A stretch of DNA of 51,400 nucleotides from a virus: positions 1 through 51,400 of IMG/VR virus record IMGVR_UViG_3300020204_000096; one strand, written 5' to 3'. The notes beneath the pieces were generated by a model, which was not told the DNA's origin, made no database searches, and saw only the letters and a list, made by a program, of their open reading frames with translations. Below are positions 41,319 to 49,870 of the stretch, one piece after another. The translations under genes were made by a program, and so were the position numbers. The stretch's first letter is position 1; each line of letters starts with the position of its first letter.

Positions 41319-42986
41319 TTAATATTCTTCAGATTCTTCAGGATCTTCTTCAAAAAGTTTTGTTTTAGATATTTTATCTGCTAAAGCTTGAATACTTTTT
41401 ATTGATGCTTCAGCAGCATCTAATTCTTTAGGATCTAAATCTCCTTCAGCTTCTTCAATTGGTTCATCTTCATCAATGATTTCTTTTTTCTTACCTTTAG
41501 TTTTGCTAAGCATTTTTTCAACCTTAGATTTTGCTTTTTCTAAAGCTTTAATATCTTTTTCAAGTTCTTTAACTTTTTTCTTGTCAGTTAAAGCTTTCAT
41601 ATCTTCATCCTCGTCTAATTTACTAAGTTTAGATTTACGACTATCAATTAAAGCATCAATTTTATCTAGTTTAGATTGTAGAACTTCATGTTCTGCTTCT
41701 TTATTAATATCAGCTAAATCTTTTTCTACACCTTCACGTAAAATTTCTTCCATTGGTTTTTGGTACTTTGGATTTGGAGTTTTAAATGAAAGCCTTTCAT
41801 CTCTTCCTACATTAACATTATTTAAAACAGTATAATTGTCTATAGTTCCTTCTTTTGTAGGAAGATTAATTTTACCCCCAATATTATTAGCAGTATTTAA
41901 AAAACTTGCAAACATTGAATTTATATCATATGGTAATGTTTCTAAATTTTTAGAAACTAATAATGTAGAGCGAATAGCTATACCTGTAATTTCTTCTGGG
42001 TTTTTGGGGTTTCTTAAAAGTCTTAGATCTTGGTTTTTTTTCATTAATTTTTCAGTCGAAGCTGTTAAATATACAGTAAGAAAAGGTTGTGGATCTCTTT
42101 CTTCTCTTTCTTTATCACTTACTTGTGGGCGAATATTTACTAATTGATATGCTTCTTCTAATTCAGCATCAATCATTTCTTGAATAGCTTTACGTAATGA
42201 AATTTCTTCAAGTGATTCACCTGCTTCTTTTCTACGTTTAAGTTCTTCTTCACGTTTTTGTTTTAATTTAGCTTTAATTTGCTCTTCCGATGGTTTTGTT
42301 TTACTTGAAGGTTCTTTAATTTGTTTTTCAAGGCTTGTTTTAATTTCACCTCTTTCTTCTTTACCTTCACTCAAATTACCATATCCAGATGAAGCATATT
42401 TTCCTTTAGGTTCTTTTGGAGTACCTAAACCAGGATGTTCAGTCACATATCCTAAATCTTTAACACCAAATTGACCATCTTTTGTATAGTGAATTGGGTC
42501 TTTTGCTAAATTTTTCAATACAATGTCTTTTAATTGTTGCATTGTTTTATCAGCATTTTTAGGATCTTTCATTTCAGCGTAATATCCCATCATGATTTGA
42601 TCAAATATCAAATTATCTGGGTTTTTATCGTCTGAATAGTCAAAGTTTTTTTCAAGATCTTTTTCTACAGGTTTAGAGACTTTTTTCTCTTCTGCTTTTA
42701 CTTTCTCGTCTTCATTTTCTTTTGCTTTTCTAGCTTCAGCCAAAAATGCCTCAAATGCCGTTTCGTAAGATTCTTTTTTTCTTGGTTCATATCCAGCAAC
42801 AGCAGTTAAACCAATTACATTTTCTGAGATAATGTTTTTGGTTTTAAGAGAAGCAGCAGCTTCCTCAAATGTAGCAGAATTTGGTACAATATGGGGAAAA
42901 TTACGTTTAGCATCTGCAAGGAAAACACCTTTATGTCCTTTACCCTCTTTAATTAATAAATACTGATCTTGTAATGTTTTTTTCAT
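41319..42986 (-). CDS. Large charged head-region protein, possible prohead core component
   Basis: A 555-residue protein, very rich in Lys and Glu. The N-terminus begins MKKTLQDQYLLIKEGKGHKG, then VFLADAKRNFPHIVPNSATF (about 21-40). LLIKE resembles a prohead-protease site. A central segment (about 270-390: EISLRKAIQEMIDAELEEAY, QPFLTVYLTASTEKLMKKNQ) may be a folded domain and the last ~130 residues are a coiled coil of alternating acidic and basic heptads. Proteins like this sit next to gp21 in other T4-like phages; I know no established function. Core or internal head protein is inferred. Confidence 0.68.
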   Translation of the reverse strand: MKKTLQDQYLLIKEGKGHKGVFLADAKRNFPHIVPNSATFEEAAASLKTKNIISENVIGLTAVAGYEPRKKESYETAFEAFLAEARKAKENEDEKVKAEEKKVSKPVEKDLEKNFDYSDDKNPDNLIFDQIMMGYYAEMKDPKNADKTMQQLKDIVLKNLAKDPIHYTKDGQFGVKDLGYVTEHPGLGTPKEPKGKYASSGYGNLSEGKEERGEIKTSLEKQIKEPSSKTKPSEEQIKAKLKQKREEELKRRKEAGESLEEISLRKAIQEMIDAELEEAYQLVNIRPQVSDKEREERDPQPFLTVYLTASTEKLMKKNQDLRLLRNPKNPEEITGIAIRSTLLVSKNLETLPYDINSMFASFLNTANNIGGKINLPTKEGTIDNYTVLNNVNVGRDERLSFKTPNPKYQKPMEEILREGVEKDLADINKEAEHEVLQSKLDKIDALIDSRKSKLSKLDEDEDMKALTDKKKVKELEKDIKALEKAKSKVEKMLSKTKGKKKEIIDEDEPIEEAEGDLDPKELDAAEASIKSIQALADKISKTKLFEEDPEESEEY

Positions 42987-43420
42987 TGTTTTTGTTTTAA
43001 TAAATCTACTGCTTTTTGAATATATGCTAAAACCATTGAAGACGGTTTATAGATATCATACGATCCCGGGTTAGCAGCGTAATATTCTATAGTTTCGTTT
43101 TTTGCGTTTGATATAAGTGGAGATAATTGTTTAAGTAAACTTTCAACTTGATCAAATTCTTTAACTCTATCATCTTGAAATTTATCTGCTCCAGTTTTTT
43201 CCTTTTCTTCTTCCCACAATTTTTTAATATCGTAAGATTTAGGTTTAATATTAGAAACAGGTTTAAATCCTAACTTATAATAATAAATATTTTTATTTTT
43301 ATTAAAAGCAGGTTTCGTAGCCATTCCAATTCCTTCTCCAGATGTAGCAGTAGCACCACCTATATTAGTAGCACTCATTTCTTTGAGTTTTTTACGGACT
43401 ATTTCCTTTAACTTATCCAT
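42983..43420 (-). CDS. Head-region hypothetical protein with leader-like N-terminus
   Basis: A 145-residue protein with no known family. The N-terminus MDKLKEIVRKKLKEM is a basic amphipathic helix like that of other proteins here, followed by a Gly/Thr/Ala-rich linker (SATNIGGATATSGEGIG). The remainder is helical, with FDQVESLLKQLSPLISNAKN and SSMVLAYIQKAVDLLKQKQ. It overlaps the next gene's start by 4 nt. Probably head- or scaffold-associated by position. Confidence 0.62.
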   Translation of the reverse strand: MDKLKEIVRKKLKEMSATNIGGATATSGEGIGMATKPAFNKNKNIYYYKLGFKPVSNIKPKSYDIKKLWEEEKEKTGADKFQDDRVKEFDQVESLLKQLSPLISNAKNETIEYYAANPGSYDIYKPSSMVLAYIQKAVDLLKQKQ

Positions 43421-44270
43421 TTACAGTTTCTAATTCATTAATTAAATCACAGTATTGCAATAAATCAACTAAATCATTATCTGTTATTTTAGCATTTTTT
43501 ACTGGGGGAGTAATTATAGATATAATTTCGTCAATTTTAATTTTAGTAACTGGGTTTTGGGTCTTTTTATTTAGGGTTTTTAATTCAGTTTTAATTTCGT
43601 TTATTTTAGTGGTATAAAATTCTTTTAAACGAGAAGTATTGTCTACTGAATTTATGTATTCTTTAAGAATGATTTTTTGGTTAAGATTCAGATTGTCATA
43701 TTTATTATTGAATTTCTCCATTAATATTTTATATGTAAGAAATTTAACATCTTTATCAGAATTTTTTATTTCTTCTAGTACTTCATCTCTTACAATATTT
43801 TCTTTAATTTGAGCAGCTGTTAAATGTTCAAGTATAGTAACTTTATTTATAATGGTTTGTTCAGGATCAATAGAAACTTGAGAGTGTGTTATTTCTAATA
43901 ATGTATAAAAAGCAGCATATGCTTTATAATTAGGTAATTTATGATTAAAAAATATGTTTAAATCATAATTTTTTTGGATTTCAGAAATTAAATTATATTT
44001 TTGTCTTTTAAGTATTCCTCTATTTAGAGTTTTAGAAGAATCTATTAATGTAGAAATCACAATATTAGCTTTTGCTTCAGTTAATGTAGTTTTTTTTAAT
44101 AGTGTTTCATATAATTTATACTCACGTCCTAATTCTGTTTTAACAAAATATTTTTTAAGTATATCTTTTGCTAAAGAATCTTTCCCTTCTAACGTATCTG
44201 TAGTGATTTGACGAACTAAAAGTTCAAAAAGTATACCAGTGTTTTTATACTTTGAATGTTTTATTTGCAT
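43413..44270 (-). CDS. Head-module hypothetical protein between portal and protease genes
   Basis: A 285-residue, mainly helical protein. The N-terminus QIKHSKYKNTGILFELLVRQ and the block KYFVKTELGREYKLYETLLK are recurrent in proteins found after gp20 in T4-like phages of this type, but I know no function. No membrane segment, signal peptide or catalytic motif is visible. It overlaps the downstream gene by 8 nt and follows the portal by 37 nt, with a variant of the recurrent motif before its start (44282-44295). Confidence 0.68.
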   Translation of the reverse strand: MQIKHSKYKNTGILFELLVRQITTDTLEGKDSLAKDILKKYFVKTELGREYKLYETLLKKTTLTEAKANIVISTLIDSSKTLNRGILKRQKYNLISEIQKNYDLNIFFNHKLPNYKAYAAFYTLLEITHSQVSIDPEQTIINKVTILEHLTAAQIKENIVRDEVLEEIKNSDKDVKFLTYKILMEKFNNKYDNLNLNQKIILKEYINSVDNTSRLKEFYTTKINEIKTELKTLNKKTQNPVTKIKIDEIISIITPPVKNAKITDNDLVDLLQYCDLINELETVNG

Positions 44271-44307
44271 TCTAATATTTGTTTATTTATAAATATGTAA
44301 AAAATTA

Positions 44308-46206
44308 TTACTCTCGTATTTGTGATTCATCTAATAATGAATTTCCTTTAACATCCGATTCAAAAATCATTTGTTTCTTTTGATTTTTAATATTATTGAA
44401 AGCATACACGTTTTTATTTCGTTTTGATTTAGTTTCTAATGCTAAAGGAGATCCACCTTTGTATTGAGGTTTGATAGAATCTGATTCATCGTTGTCTTGA
44501 GTTACACCTGCTGTACCAATTCTATCTTTGCCAAAAGCATTGTCTTGTGTATTTCTATCAGTTACATTTTCTTTTGGTCTTCCTAGAGGTTCTTTTTCAT
44601 CATATCCTTCAGGTACTTCTCCACTTTCATATCTTTGTCTTCCATATAAAGAGGCTAAATCATGTGGTGTACCATAAGATTTACCTGTTTCAAGTGGATC
44701 GTTTCCTTCATTTTCAACTTGGGTTAAACGGAATTTACGTTTAGCATCTTGAAGAACTAAGTCTCTGTATTCATCATATTGATCCTCACTCATATGGAAT
44801 AATTTTTCATATATAAAGTCAGTAGGGAATATTTTAGCTTCAATCATGCTTTTTGCTACTTCTATTTTTTCTTTCATTAATGCTAATCTTTCTTGATCAT
44901 ATATTATTGAAGGAGTAGTTAATGAAAGTTCAAAATTTGTTAGACTTTCATCAGTATAACCTTGAGCATATAAATGAACTAAAGCAATTTTAGTTAATTC
45001 AGATATTATAATGCGTTGAATACGTTCAATTGTACGAGCAAATCTGATATCTTCAGCTGCTAATGTTGCTTTGCCAGTTAAATCTTTTTCATAACCCATA
45101 AATGCTTTTGGAACTTTAAGAGCAGCAAATAATTTATCTCTTAAATACTCAACATCTTGAATACCATCGTATTGCAGACCACCTAAATTATCTATTTTAG
45201 TTGCTTGGTCAGTGCCTCTTACTGGGATGTAAAAATCCTCAAGTAAATTTTGCATGTTATACTTTAAGTTATAGTCGCCTGTTTGTTGATCAATATATGG
45301 AGTACGTTTCATTTTAGAAATCGTTTTCTGCATAAAATTTTCTACTTCAGCAGGTGCAATATTTCCAACATTAATGTAAAATATACGTTTTTCAGGTGCT
45401 CTAACTATACGATGAATTAACATTGCATCTTCCATCATCGTGTATTGTTTAAATAACTTACGAGCAGGCTCTAAATATGATCTGCCATAAGGTAAAAAAT
45501 TAGTATCTGTTAATAAACGGAAATGAGCCATTTCATAATTGTCAAAGAAAATATCTTTTGCGTGATTTCCTGAGTTAGGCACATTGTAATATCCGTAATC
45601 TGAAGGGGAAGAAATACCATCTGGATCAAATTTAAATCTTACAGACATAGGGTGATCTTTATCGTATCCATCTTGTCTTTCAATATGAAATGCATTATAT
45701 GGTATAACATTATATACACCAAATTTTTCAGCAATTTCTAGTTTTAAAAAGAAATCACCATATTTCAACATATTGCGAACCCAAGGCCATAAATTAAATT
45801 CTACATTTAATACATCGTAAAATAAATTGTATAAGATTTTTTGAATATCTTCATCAGATGATTTAATCTGTAATACTTCACCCATATCATTACGTAAAGT
45901 ACTTTCATCAGCTATAATGTCTAAAGCAGAGGCGACAATAGCATCTGTATCCATTGAGTCATATTCAGAATAAAGCGTAGGGCGTAATGTTTGATAATTA
46001 AAGCTACTTTGGTATCCATATATTGATGTGTGAGAGTTAGTGTAAATTCTGTTAAATCTATCTACTAGAGCATTTGTTTCATATTCACCCGAGATTTGGA
46101 TTTTATTAATATCAATTAATTTGAGTTGGGTTCCTCCTTCATTACGGATAATTACATCTGTTGAAAATAATCTTTTTAGTCTTGAAAATAATAGTATCTG
46201 TGCCAT
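44308..46206 (-). CDS. gp20: Portal protein gp20
   Basis: A 632-residue portal (T4 gp20 is 524), a dodecamer at one capsid vertex through which DNA passes. Recognised by the pattern DRFNRIYTNSHTSIYGYQSS, then LYSEYDSMDTDAIVASALDI (about 77-96), the wing/stem region RMLKYGDFFLKLEI-like segment (NMLKYGDFFLKLEI), VRAPEKRIFYINVGNIAPAE, QKTISKMKRTPYIDQQTGDY, and LKVPKAFMGYEKDLTGKATL. The C-terminal ~120 residues are charged and extra. Follows gp17 by 10 bp, the standard packaging gene order. Confidence 0.95.
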   Translation of the reverse strand: MAQILLFSRLKRLFSTDVIIRNEGGTQLKLIDINKIQISGEYETNALVDRFNRIYTNSHTSIYGYQSSFNYQTLRPTLYSEYDSMDTDAIVASALDIIADESTLRNDMGEVLQIKSSDEDIQKILYNLFYDVLNVEFNLWPWVRNMLKYGDFFLKLEIAEKFGVYNVIPYNAFHIERQDGYDKDHPMSVRFKFDPDGISSPSDYGYYNVPNSGNHAKDIFFDNYEMAHFRLLTDTNFLPYGRSYLEPARKLFKQYTMMEDAMLIHRIVRAPEKRIFYINVGNIAPAEVENFMQKTISKMKRTPYIDQQTGDYNLKYNMQNLLEDFYIPVRGTDQATKIDNLGGLQYDGIQDVEYLRDKLFAALKVPKAFMGYEKDLTGKATLAAEDIRFARTIERIQRIIISELTKIALVHLYAQGYTDESLTNFELSLTTPSIIYDQERLALMKEKIEVAKSMIEAKIFPTDFIYEKLFHMSEDQYDEYRDLVLQDAKRKFRLTQVENEGNDPLETGKSYGTPHDLASLYGRQRYESGEVPEGYDEKEPLGRPKENVTDRNTQDNAFGKDRIGTAGVTQDNDESDSIKPQYKGGSPLALETKSKRNKNVYAFNNIKNQKKQMIFESDVKGNSLLDESQIRE

Positions 46207-46216
46207 TTTTTATTTA

Positions 46217-47809
46217 TTATATCAACCAAGAAATATCTTCTTGATCATTTGAATAAGGATTATCTATTTTGAATGGGTTATTGTGATATTTATTTGGTTG
46301 TTGGTTTGAATAACCCCCTGAGTATCCGTAATTATGAGTACTTATATTGTTAAGCATACTTTTAGTCATTTCCATTCCATTCTGTCTTAATTTAAAAGCT
46401 GTATCTCTTAAAAAACATCCAATAGAAGCTGCCATAATTAGGTCATCATTATATCCTGGTTGTGCTTCTGGTCGTCCGTTTCTCCATATAAATACTTTCA
46501 TCTCCTCCAGAAGTCGAATTGATTGAATAGTAATACCTTTATCTCTGATTGCTTCTTGAAATTTACCAATTGATATAGGTCTAGTAGCAGAAGACATTGT
46601 AAAACCAGGAGTCATTTTACTATGGTCCATGTAAGGATCAAAATAAGTATCAACTGTTAAAGCATTTCCTTTAGGAGAATAATACAAATTATGGTATCCT
46701 CTATCCATAATTGTTTGAATAGTTGACCAAGCTATACTTGAATTTTCTGGGGCTAATAAAGCATTGTTGTATTCTGTTGCAATTCCAACTAACAAATGGC
46801 CAAAATCTTTTGTACTAATTTGCCCTTTATATTCACCTACTTGGCTATACGTTTCTATATCCCATATATGAAATGTAGAATAATCAGCTCCATCTCCTCT
46901 AGCAACATCAGCTGTTATTAAATAATTACGAGAATAATCTACTGGTTCCCAAATCCATAAATTTTGGTCAACTCCACGTTTTTCAAGTGGTTCTTTTATA
47001 AAAGATTTTTCATAAAAATCAATATCATCAGATAAAAATACAGTATCACCTGAGGTGCTAAAATCACAATCACATTCTTGGGCTGCCATTTTAGGTCCTA
47101 GATCAGCATCTTGTTGATCTCTCCATGTTTGGTCTCTTTCAGGATGTACGTTCCATGGTAATCTAATAGGTAAAAAACTATTTTCACCCATTTCTGCAGC
47201 AATCCATGTTTTATGGAACCAATTACCTGTACCATAAGGTGTAGATAATGCAATACAACCTCCACCAGTAGCTAAAGTTTGTTGAGCTGAGGCCCATATT
47301 TCACCTATATTATATATAAAAGCTGCTTCGTCTATTAATAATAAAGAAACTGCTTCTGAACGACCTGCATCACTTGATGCTGAAGTAGCTTTAATTTGGG
47401 AACCGTTTGGTAGTCGAAGTGTTAATTTGTTTGCTTCATCAGGTTTAGTTGGAAACTTTAGCCAAGAAGGTAAATTATCATACATAAACTTAACCTTTGT
47501 AACCATATTTTTTGCAGTATCTTGTTTAGTTGCAATACAAAGTACATTTTTATCTTGATAAAACATCATCAACCATAACGAATATCCTGCTGTTAAGGTT
47601 GAAATCCCTAACTGTCTAGATTTTAAAACCATTGAATATGGGTTTTCTTGAAATAATGTTAAAACTCTTTCTTGAAATGGGTATAGATTAAATTGAATCC
47701 GGCCACGTTTTGGATGTTGAATATAGCAATATTTTTTCATAAAATATGCTGGTGAGGCAGCACATTTAATATATTCTTCTCGTATTGCTTGTTTCAGTTC
47801 GCTAGCCAT
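46217..47809 (-). CDS. gp17: Terminase large subunit gp17
   Basis: A 530-residue packaging motor. The ATPase domain has Walker A-like SRQLGIST (64-71), the Q-loop-like FQERVLTLF before it, and Walker B SLLLIDEAAF (Asp160, Glu161) with STPYGTGNWFHKTW as coupling motif. The nuclease domain begins with LITADVARGDGADYSTFHIW and ends with PGYNDDLIMAASI (metal-binding acids). Shorter than T4 gp17 (610). The Asn/Tyr/Gln-rich C-terminal tail (about 490-530) is probably flexible. No certain small terminase is recognised; the 48519-49298 protein is one candidate. Confidence 0.96.
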   Translation of the reverse strand: MASELKQAIREEYIKCAASPAYFMKKYCYIQHPKRGRIQFNLYPFQERVLTLFQENPYSMVLKSRQLGISTLTAGYSLWLMMFYQDKNVLCIATKQDTAKNMVTKVKFMYDNLPSWLKFPTKPDEANKLTLRLPNGSQIKATSASSDAGRSEAVSLLLIDEAAFIYNIGEIWASAQQTLATGGGCIALSTPYGTGNWFHKTWIAAEMGENSFLPIRLPWNVHPERDQTWRDQQDADLGPKMAAQECDCDFSTSGDTVFLSDDIDFYEKSFIKEPLEKRGVDQNLWIWEPVDYSRNYLITADVARGDGADYSTFHIWDIETYSQVGEYKGQISTKDFGHLLVGIATEYNNALLAPENSSIAWSTIQTIMDRGYHNLYYSPKGNALTVDTYFDPYMDHSKMTPGFTMSSATRPISIGKFQEAIRDKGITIQSIRLLEEMKVFIWRNGRPEAQPGYNDDLIMAASIGCFLRDTAFKLRQNGMEMTKSMLNNISTHNYGYSGGYSNQQPNKYHNNPFKIDNPYSNDQEDISWLI

Positions 47810-47810
47810 A

Positions 47811-48239
47811 TTACTTAACTAAAGATAATGTAAGTAAAGAGATTAACACTCCCACGAACCCTCCACCAAGCCATTTAACACCTGTTTTAAGATTTTTGTT
47901 TTCTCTTTTAAAACTTTCAACATCTTTTTCTAAACCAGTAATTATACTGGTTTGTTTTTGTTTAAGCTCATTAAAAGTAGCTACTTGTTTTATACAAGTA
48001 CTATCTTTTTTAATATAATCATTTATGACACTATCTTTTTCAACTATAGTCTCATTTAGTTGCAAAACCAATTTTTGAGTTTTTTGCAATTCAGCTTTTG
48101 CTGAATCACCTTTAACTAAATCTGCAGCTATTTTTTGAGCGGTTTTATGGTCAAAGCAAATTTTATTTATATCGCTTTGAGAAAAAATCGTCAAGTTGCT
48201 GTGGAGTATAATTAAGAATATCCCTAATTTTTTTACCAT
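47811..48239 (-). CDS. Exported protein with C-terminal TM, spanin-like candidate
   Basis: About 142 residues from ATG at 48239 (an in-frame ATG at 48254 would add five). The N-terminus VKKLGIFLIILHSNLTIFSQ looks like a type I signal peptide of flavobacterial kind, cut near FS-Q; no lipobox is evident. A coiled coil (LQKTQKLVLQLNETIVEKDS) follows and the C-terminus has a TM segment (GGGFVGVLISLLTLSLV). The gene overlaps the preceding one by 77 nt in another frame. It could be a spanin-type protein that links outer and inner membrane; the lack of a lipid anchor makes that provisional. Confidence 0.65.
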   Translation of the reverse strand: MVKKLGIFLIILHSNLTIFSQSDINKICFDHKTAQKIAADLVKGDSAKAELQKTQKLVLQLNETIVEKDSVINDYIKKDSTCIKQVATFNELKQKQTSIITGLEKDVESFKRENKNLKTGVKWLGGGFVGVLISLLTLSLVK

Positions 48240-48519
48240 AATATTCACGTACATCTGCTATTTCTTTATTTGTATTACTTATTTCATTGTTTAGTGAATC
48301 AATTCTATTTTGGTGGAATAAAATGGATTTATCTAATTCAAGTTGGTGTTTTTGTAAATTTACTAATACATTATTTAAACTATCAATTTCTTGTTTTTGT
48401 TTATCGTATTTTGATAAATCTACTTTAGTAGGTTTAAGTAATAACCATAACAGGAGTAAAATGATCGCACCTAAAATTAGGTGCGATACATTTAAAGTTA
48501 TGGATTTATCTTTTACCAT
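48163..48519 (-). CDS. N-terminal TM plus coiled-coil protein, i-spanin-like candidate
   Basis: A 118-residue protein with one N-terminal membrane segment (ILGAIILLLLWLLLK, about 16-30) followed by a coiled coil (YDKQKQEIDSLNNVLVNLQK, ILFHQNRIDSLNNEISNTNK) and a short end. This is the topology of Rz-type inner-membrane spanins. The following gene overlaps out of frame, as in Rz/Rz1 pairs, but lies next to the terminase, not the endolysin. The start overlaps the previous stop (TAATG). A perfect inverted repeat is embedded near its start. Confidence 0.68.
   Translation of the reverse strand: MVKDKSITLNVSHLILGAIILLLLWLLLKPTKVDLSKYDKQKQEIDSLNNVLVNLQKHQLELDKSILFHQNRIDSLNNEISNTNKEIADVREYYGKKIRDILNYTPQQLDDFFSKRYK
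48464..48487. repeat. 24-nt near-perfect inverted repeat inside i-spanin-like gene
   Basis: Eleven-base arms (ATCGCACCTAA / TTAGGTGCGAT) separated by two A, encoding the start of the TM segment. It lies about 30 nt after the ATG. It can form a stable hairpin in the mRNA, with only a moderate T-rich stretch after it. Confidence 0.9.
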
Positions 48520-49298
48520 TAAATATTAACTTGTTTAGCTTGATTGTATTTTTTAATAATATCTTGTTTAGATTTTAACCAAGCCATAGCTTCTTTATCT
48601 CCCTCTTTTGCTTTTGCAATTTTATTTTTTAATTCTGGTTCAACTTCAGATTTATACTGTTTAACTAGTTCATCTTTGCCTCTAGCAGCTTTTTCTATTT
48701 CAATATCTCCTGCTGGGGCTTTTTCTGTATCAAAAGTATCTTCATCTTCATCTTTATAGTAAGTGTCTTCTACTTCTTCGTCTGAATATGATACATCATC
48801 AAATCCATCATCTCCTGGTGTGCGAGTAGCTGTTTTAGTTCCTGCTGGTCTTCCTCGTTGTCCTGTTGAAGGTGCTTTTTCTGGTTTGTTTGGGTCTGCT
48901 TTTCTACCACGTTGTCCTGGGGTTACTAAACCTAAAGATTTTAATATAGCATTGTTAGTTTGATTGTCTTGTAATTTACTTCCAGAATCGTCAAATTCTA
49001 TTTGTTTTTCTAGAGCATGTTTAACTCGAACATCTTGTTTTTTACCTGAGATTTGTTGACGGATGTCTTTTAAAAGACCTTTAAGATCTTCTTTTTCCAT
49101 TTTAGTTACATCTGATTTAGATAAACCTCTATCTCTTAGTACTCTATCAACAATTTCATCTGTAGCCGTTTGTAATGTATCTTCTTCACCATATTTTGCT
49201 GCTACTTGTTGATCAAATCGGCCACCAAAATCAGGTTTTTCATTTAACGCAAAAGCAATTTCTTCACGTACTATTTCGAGTAAACGGGTTTTTTTCAT
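48519..49298 (-). CDS. Hypothetical protein with AT-hook-like motifs and leader helix
   Basis: A 259-residue protein. Residues 1-20 (KKTRLLEIVREEIAFALNE after the Met) form an amphipathic helix ending LNE, an (I/L)-x-E-type site. A helical part follows (about 35-110), then two AT-hook-like pieces (PGQRGRKADP, TGQRGRPAGT), then a very acidic region (SYSDEEVEDTYYKDEDEDTF) and a helical C-terminus. The DNA-binding-like motifs and its position two genes before gp17 make a small terminase or DNA-packaging accessory role possible; a head-internal DNA-binding protein is the alternative. Neither is proven. Confidence 0.62.
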   Translation of the reverse strand: MKKTRLLEIVREEIAFALNEKPDFGGRFDQQVAAKYGEEDTLQTATDEIVDRVLRDRGLSKSDVTKMEKEDLKGLLKDIRQQISGKKQDVRVKHALEKQIEFDDSGSKLQDNQTNNAILKSLGLVTPGQRGRKADPNKPEKAPSTGQRGRPAGTKTATRTPGDDGFDDVSYSDEEVEDTYYKDEDEDTFDTEKAPAGDIEIEKAARGKDELVKQYKSEVEPELKNKIAKAKEGDKEAMAWLKSKQDIIKKYNQAKQVNI

Positions 49299-49308
49299 TT
49301 TAGTATAT

Positions 49309-49325
49309 TTTTATTTATAAATATT
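49309..49325 (-). promoter_or_regulatory. Recurrent AT-rich upstream motif variant (packaging genes)
   Basis: AATATTTATAAATAAAA in the coding direction, about 10 nt before the 48519-49298 gene. Variant with AAA in place of AYA. Confidence 0.4.
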
Positions 49326-49854
49326 ATGAGAATAACGTCTGTTTAACTTTCTGTACTCTTTCCTCAACACTACCCGTTAATTTAACTATTCTTTGATTTT
49401 TATGACCATATTTATTTAATAAACTTTTAATTTCTTTGTCAACATCTTTTCTATATTCTGCATCTGTTGTTCTAACACCATTATCTTCTATTTCAACTCC
49501 TTTAGGTGAAATGTAAAATATGTAATCATATTCTTTAATTAAATGTGATGCTGCTTGACAAATTTCATCTGCTATGTAATATGGTATTGATTCAGCTAAA
49601 CGTGTAAAAGCCATAACATCTACAACTGTTCTATCAGTAATGATATTACTATAAAATAATTCAGAGGCACGTTCAGCTAAAAATACAAATTGACCTTTTA
49701 ATGTTGAATCTGTATTTAATGGGATGCCTAAATCACGTAAATATTTTGAACGTTCTGTTTTAAATTCATATTCTTTAAATTCTGGTAGTTCTCTTAAAGC
49801 ATTAACTATTGTAGTTTTACCTACACTCATTGTTCCACAAAATCCTATTTTCAT
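49324..49854 (-). CDS. NadR-like P-loop nucleotide kinase (AAA_28 type)
   Basis: A 176-residue P-loop protein. Walker A GTMSVGKTT is at residues 7-15; then EYEFKTERSKYLRDLG (about 28-43), a NadR-like EvaR segment, LNTDSTLKGQFVFLAERASE, NIITDRTVVDVMAF (Walker B-like, Asp) and a C-terminal QRIVKLTGSVEERVQKVKQT. Family members include the nicotinamide riboside kinase domain of NadR and several kinases of unknown substrate. A role in NAD or nucleotide supply is possible. Located between a homing endonuclease and the packaging genes. Confidence 0.8.
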   Translation of the reverse strand: MKIGFCGTMSVGKTTIVNALRELPEFKEYEFKTERSKYLRDLGIPLNTDSTLKGQFVFLAERASELFYSNIITDRTVVDVMAFTRLAESIPYYIADEICQAASHLIKEYDYIFYISPKGVEIEDNGVRTTDAEYRKDVDKEIKSLLNKYGHKNQRIVKLTGSVEERVQKVKQTLFS

Positions 49855-49870
49855 AACTTTAATATATTAA

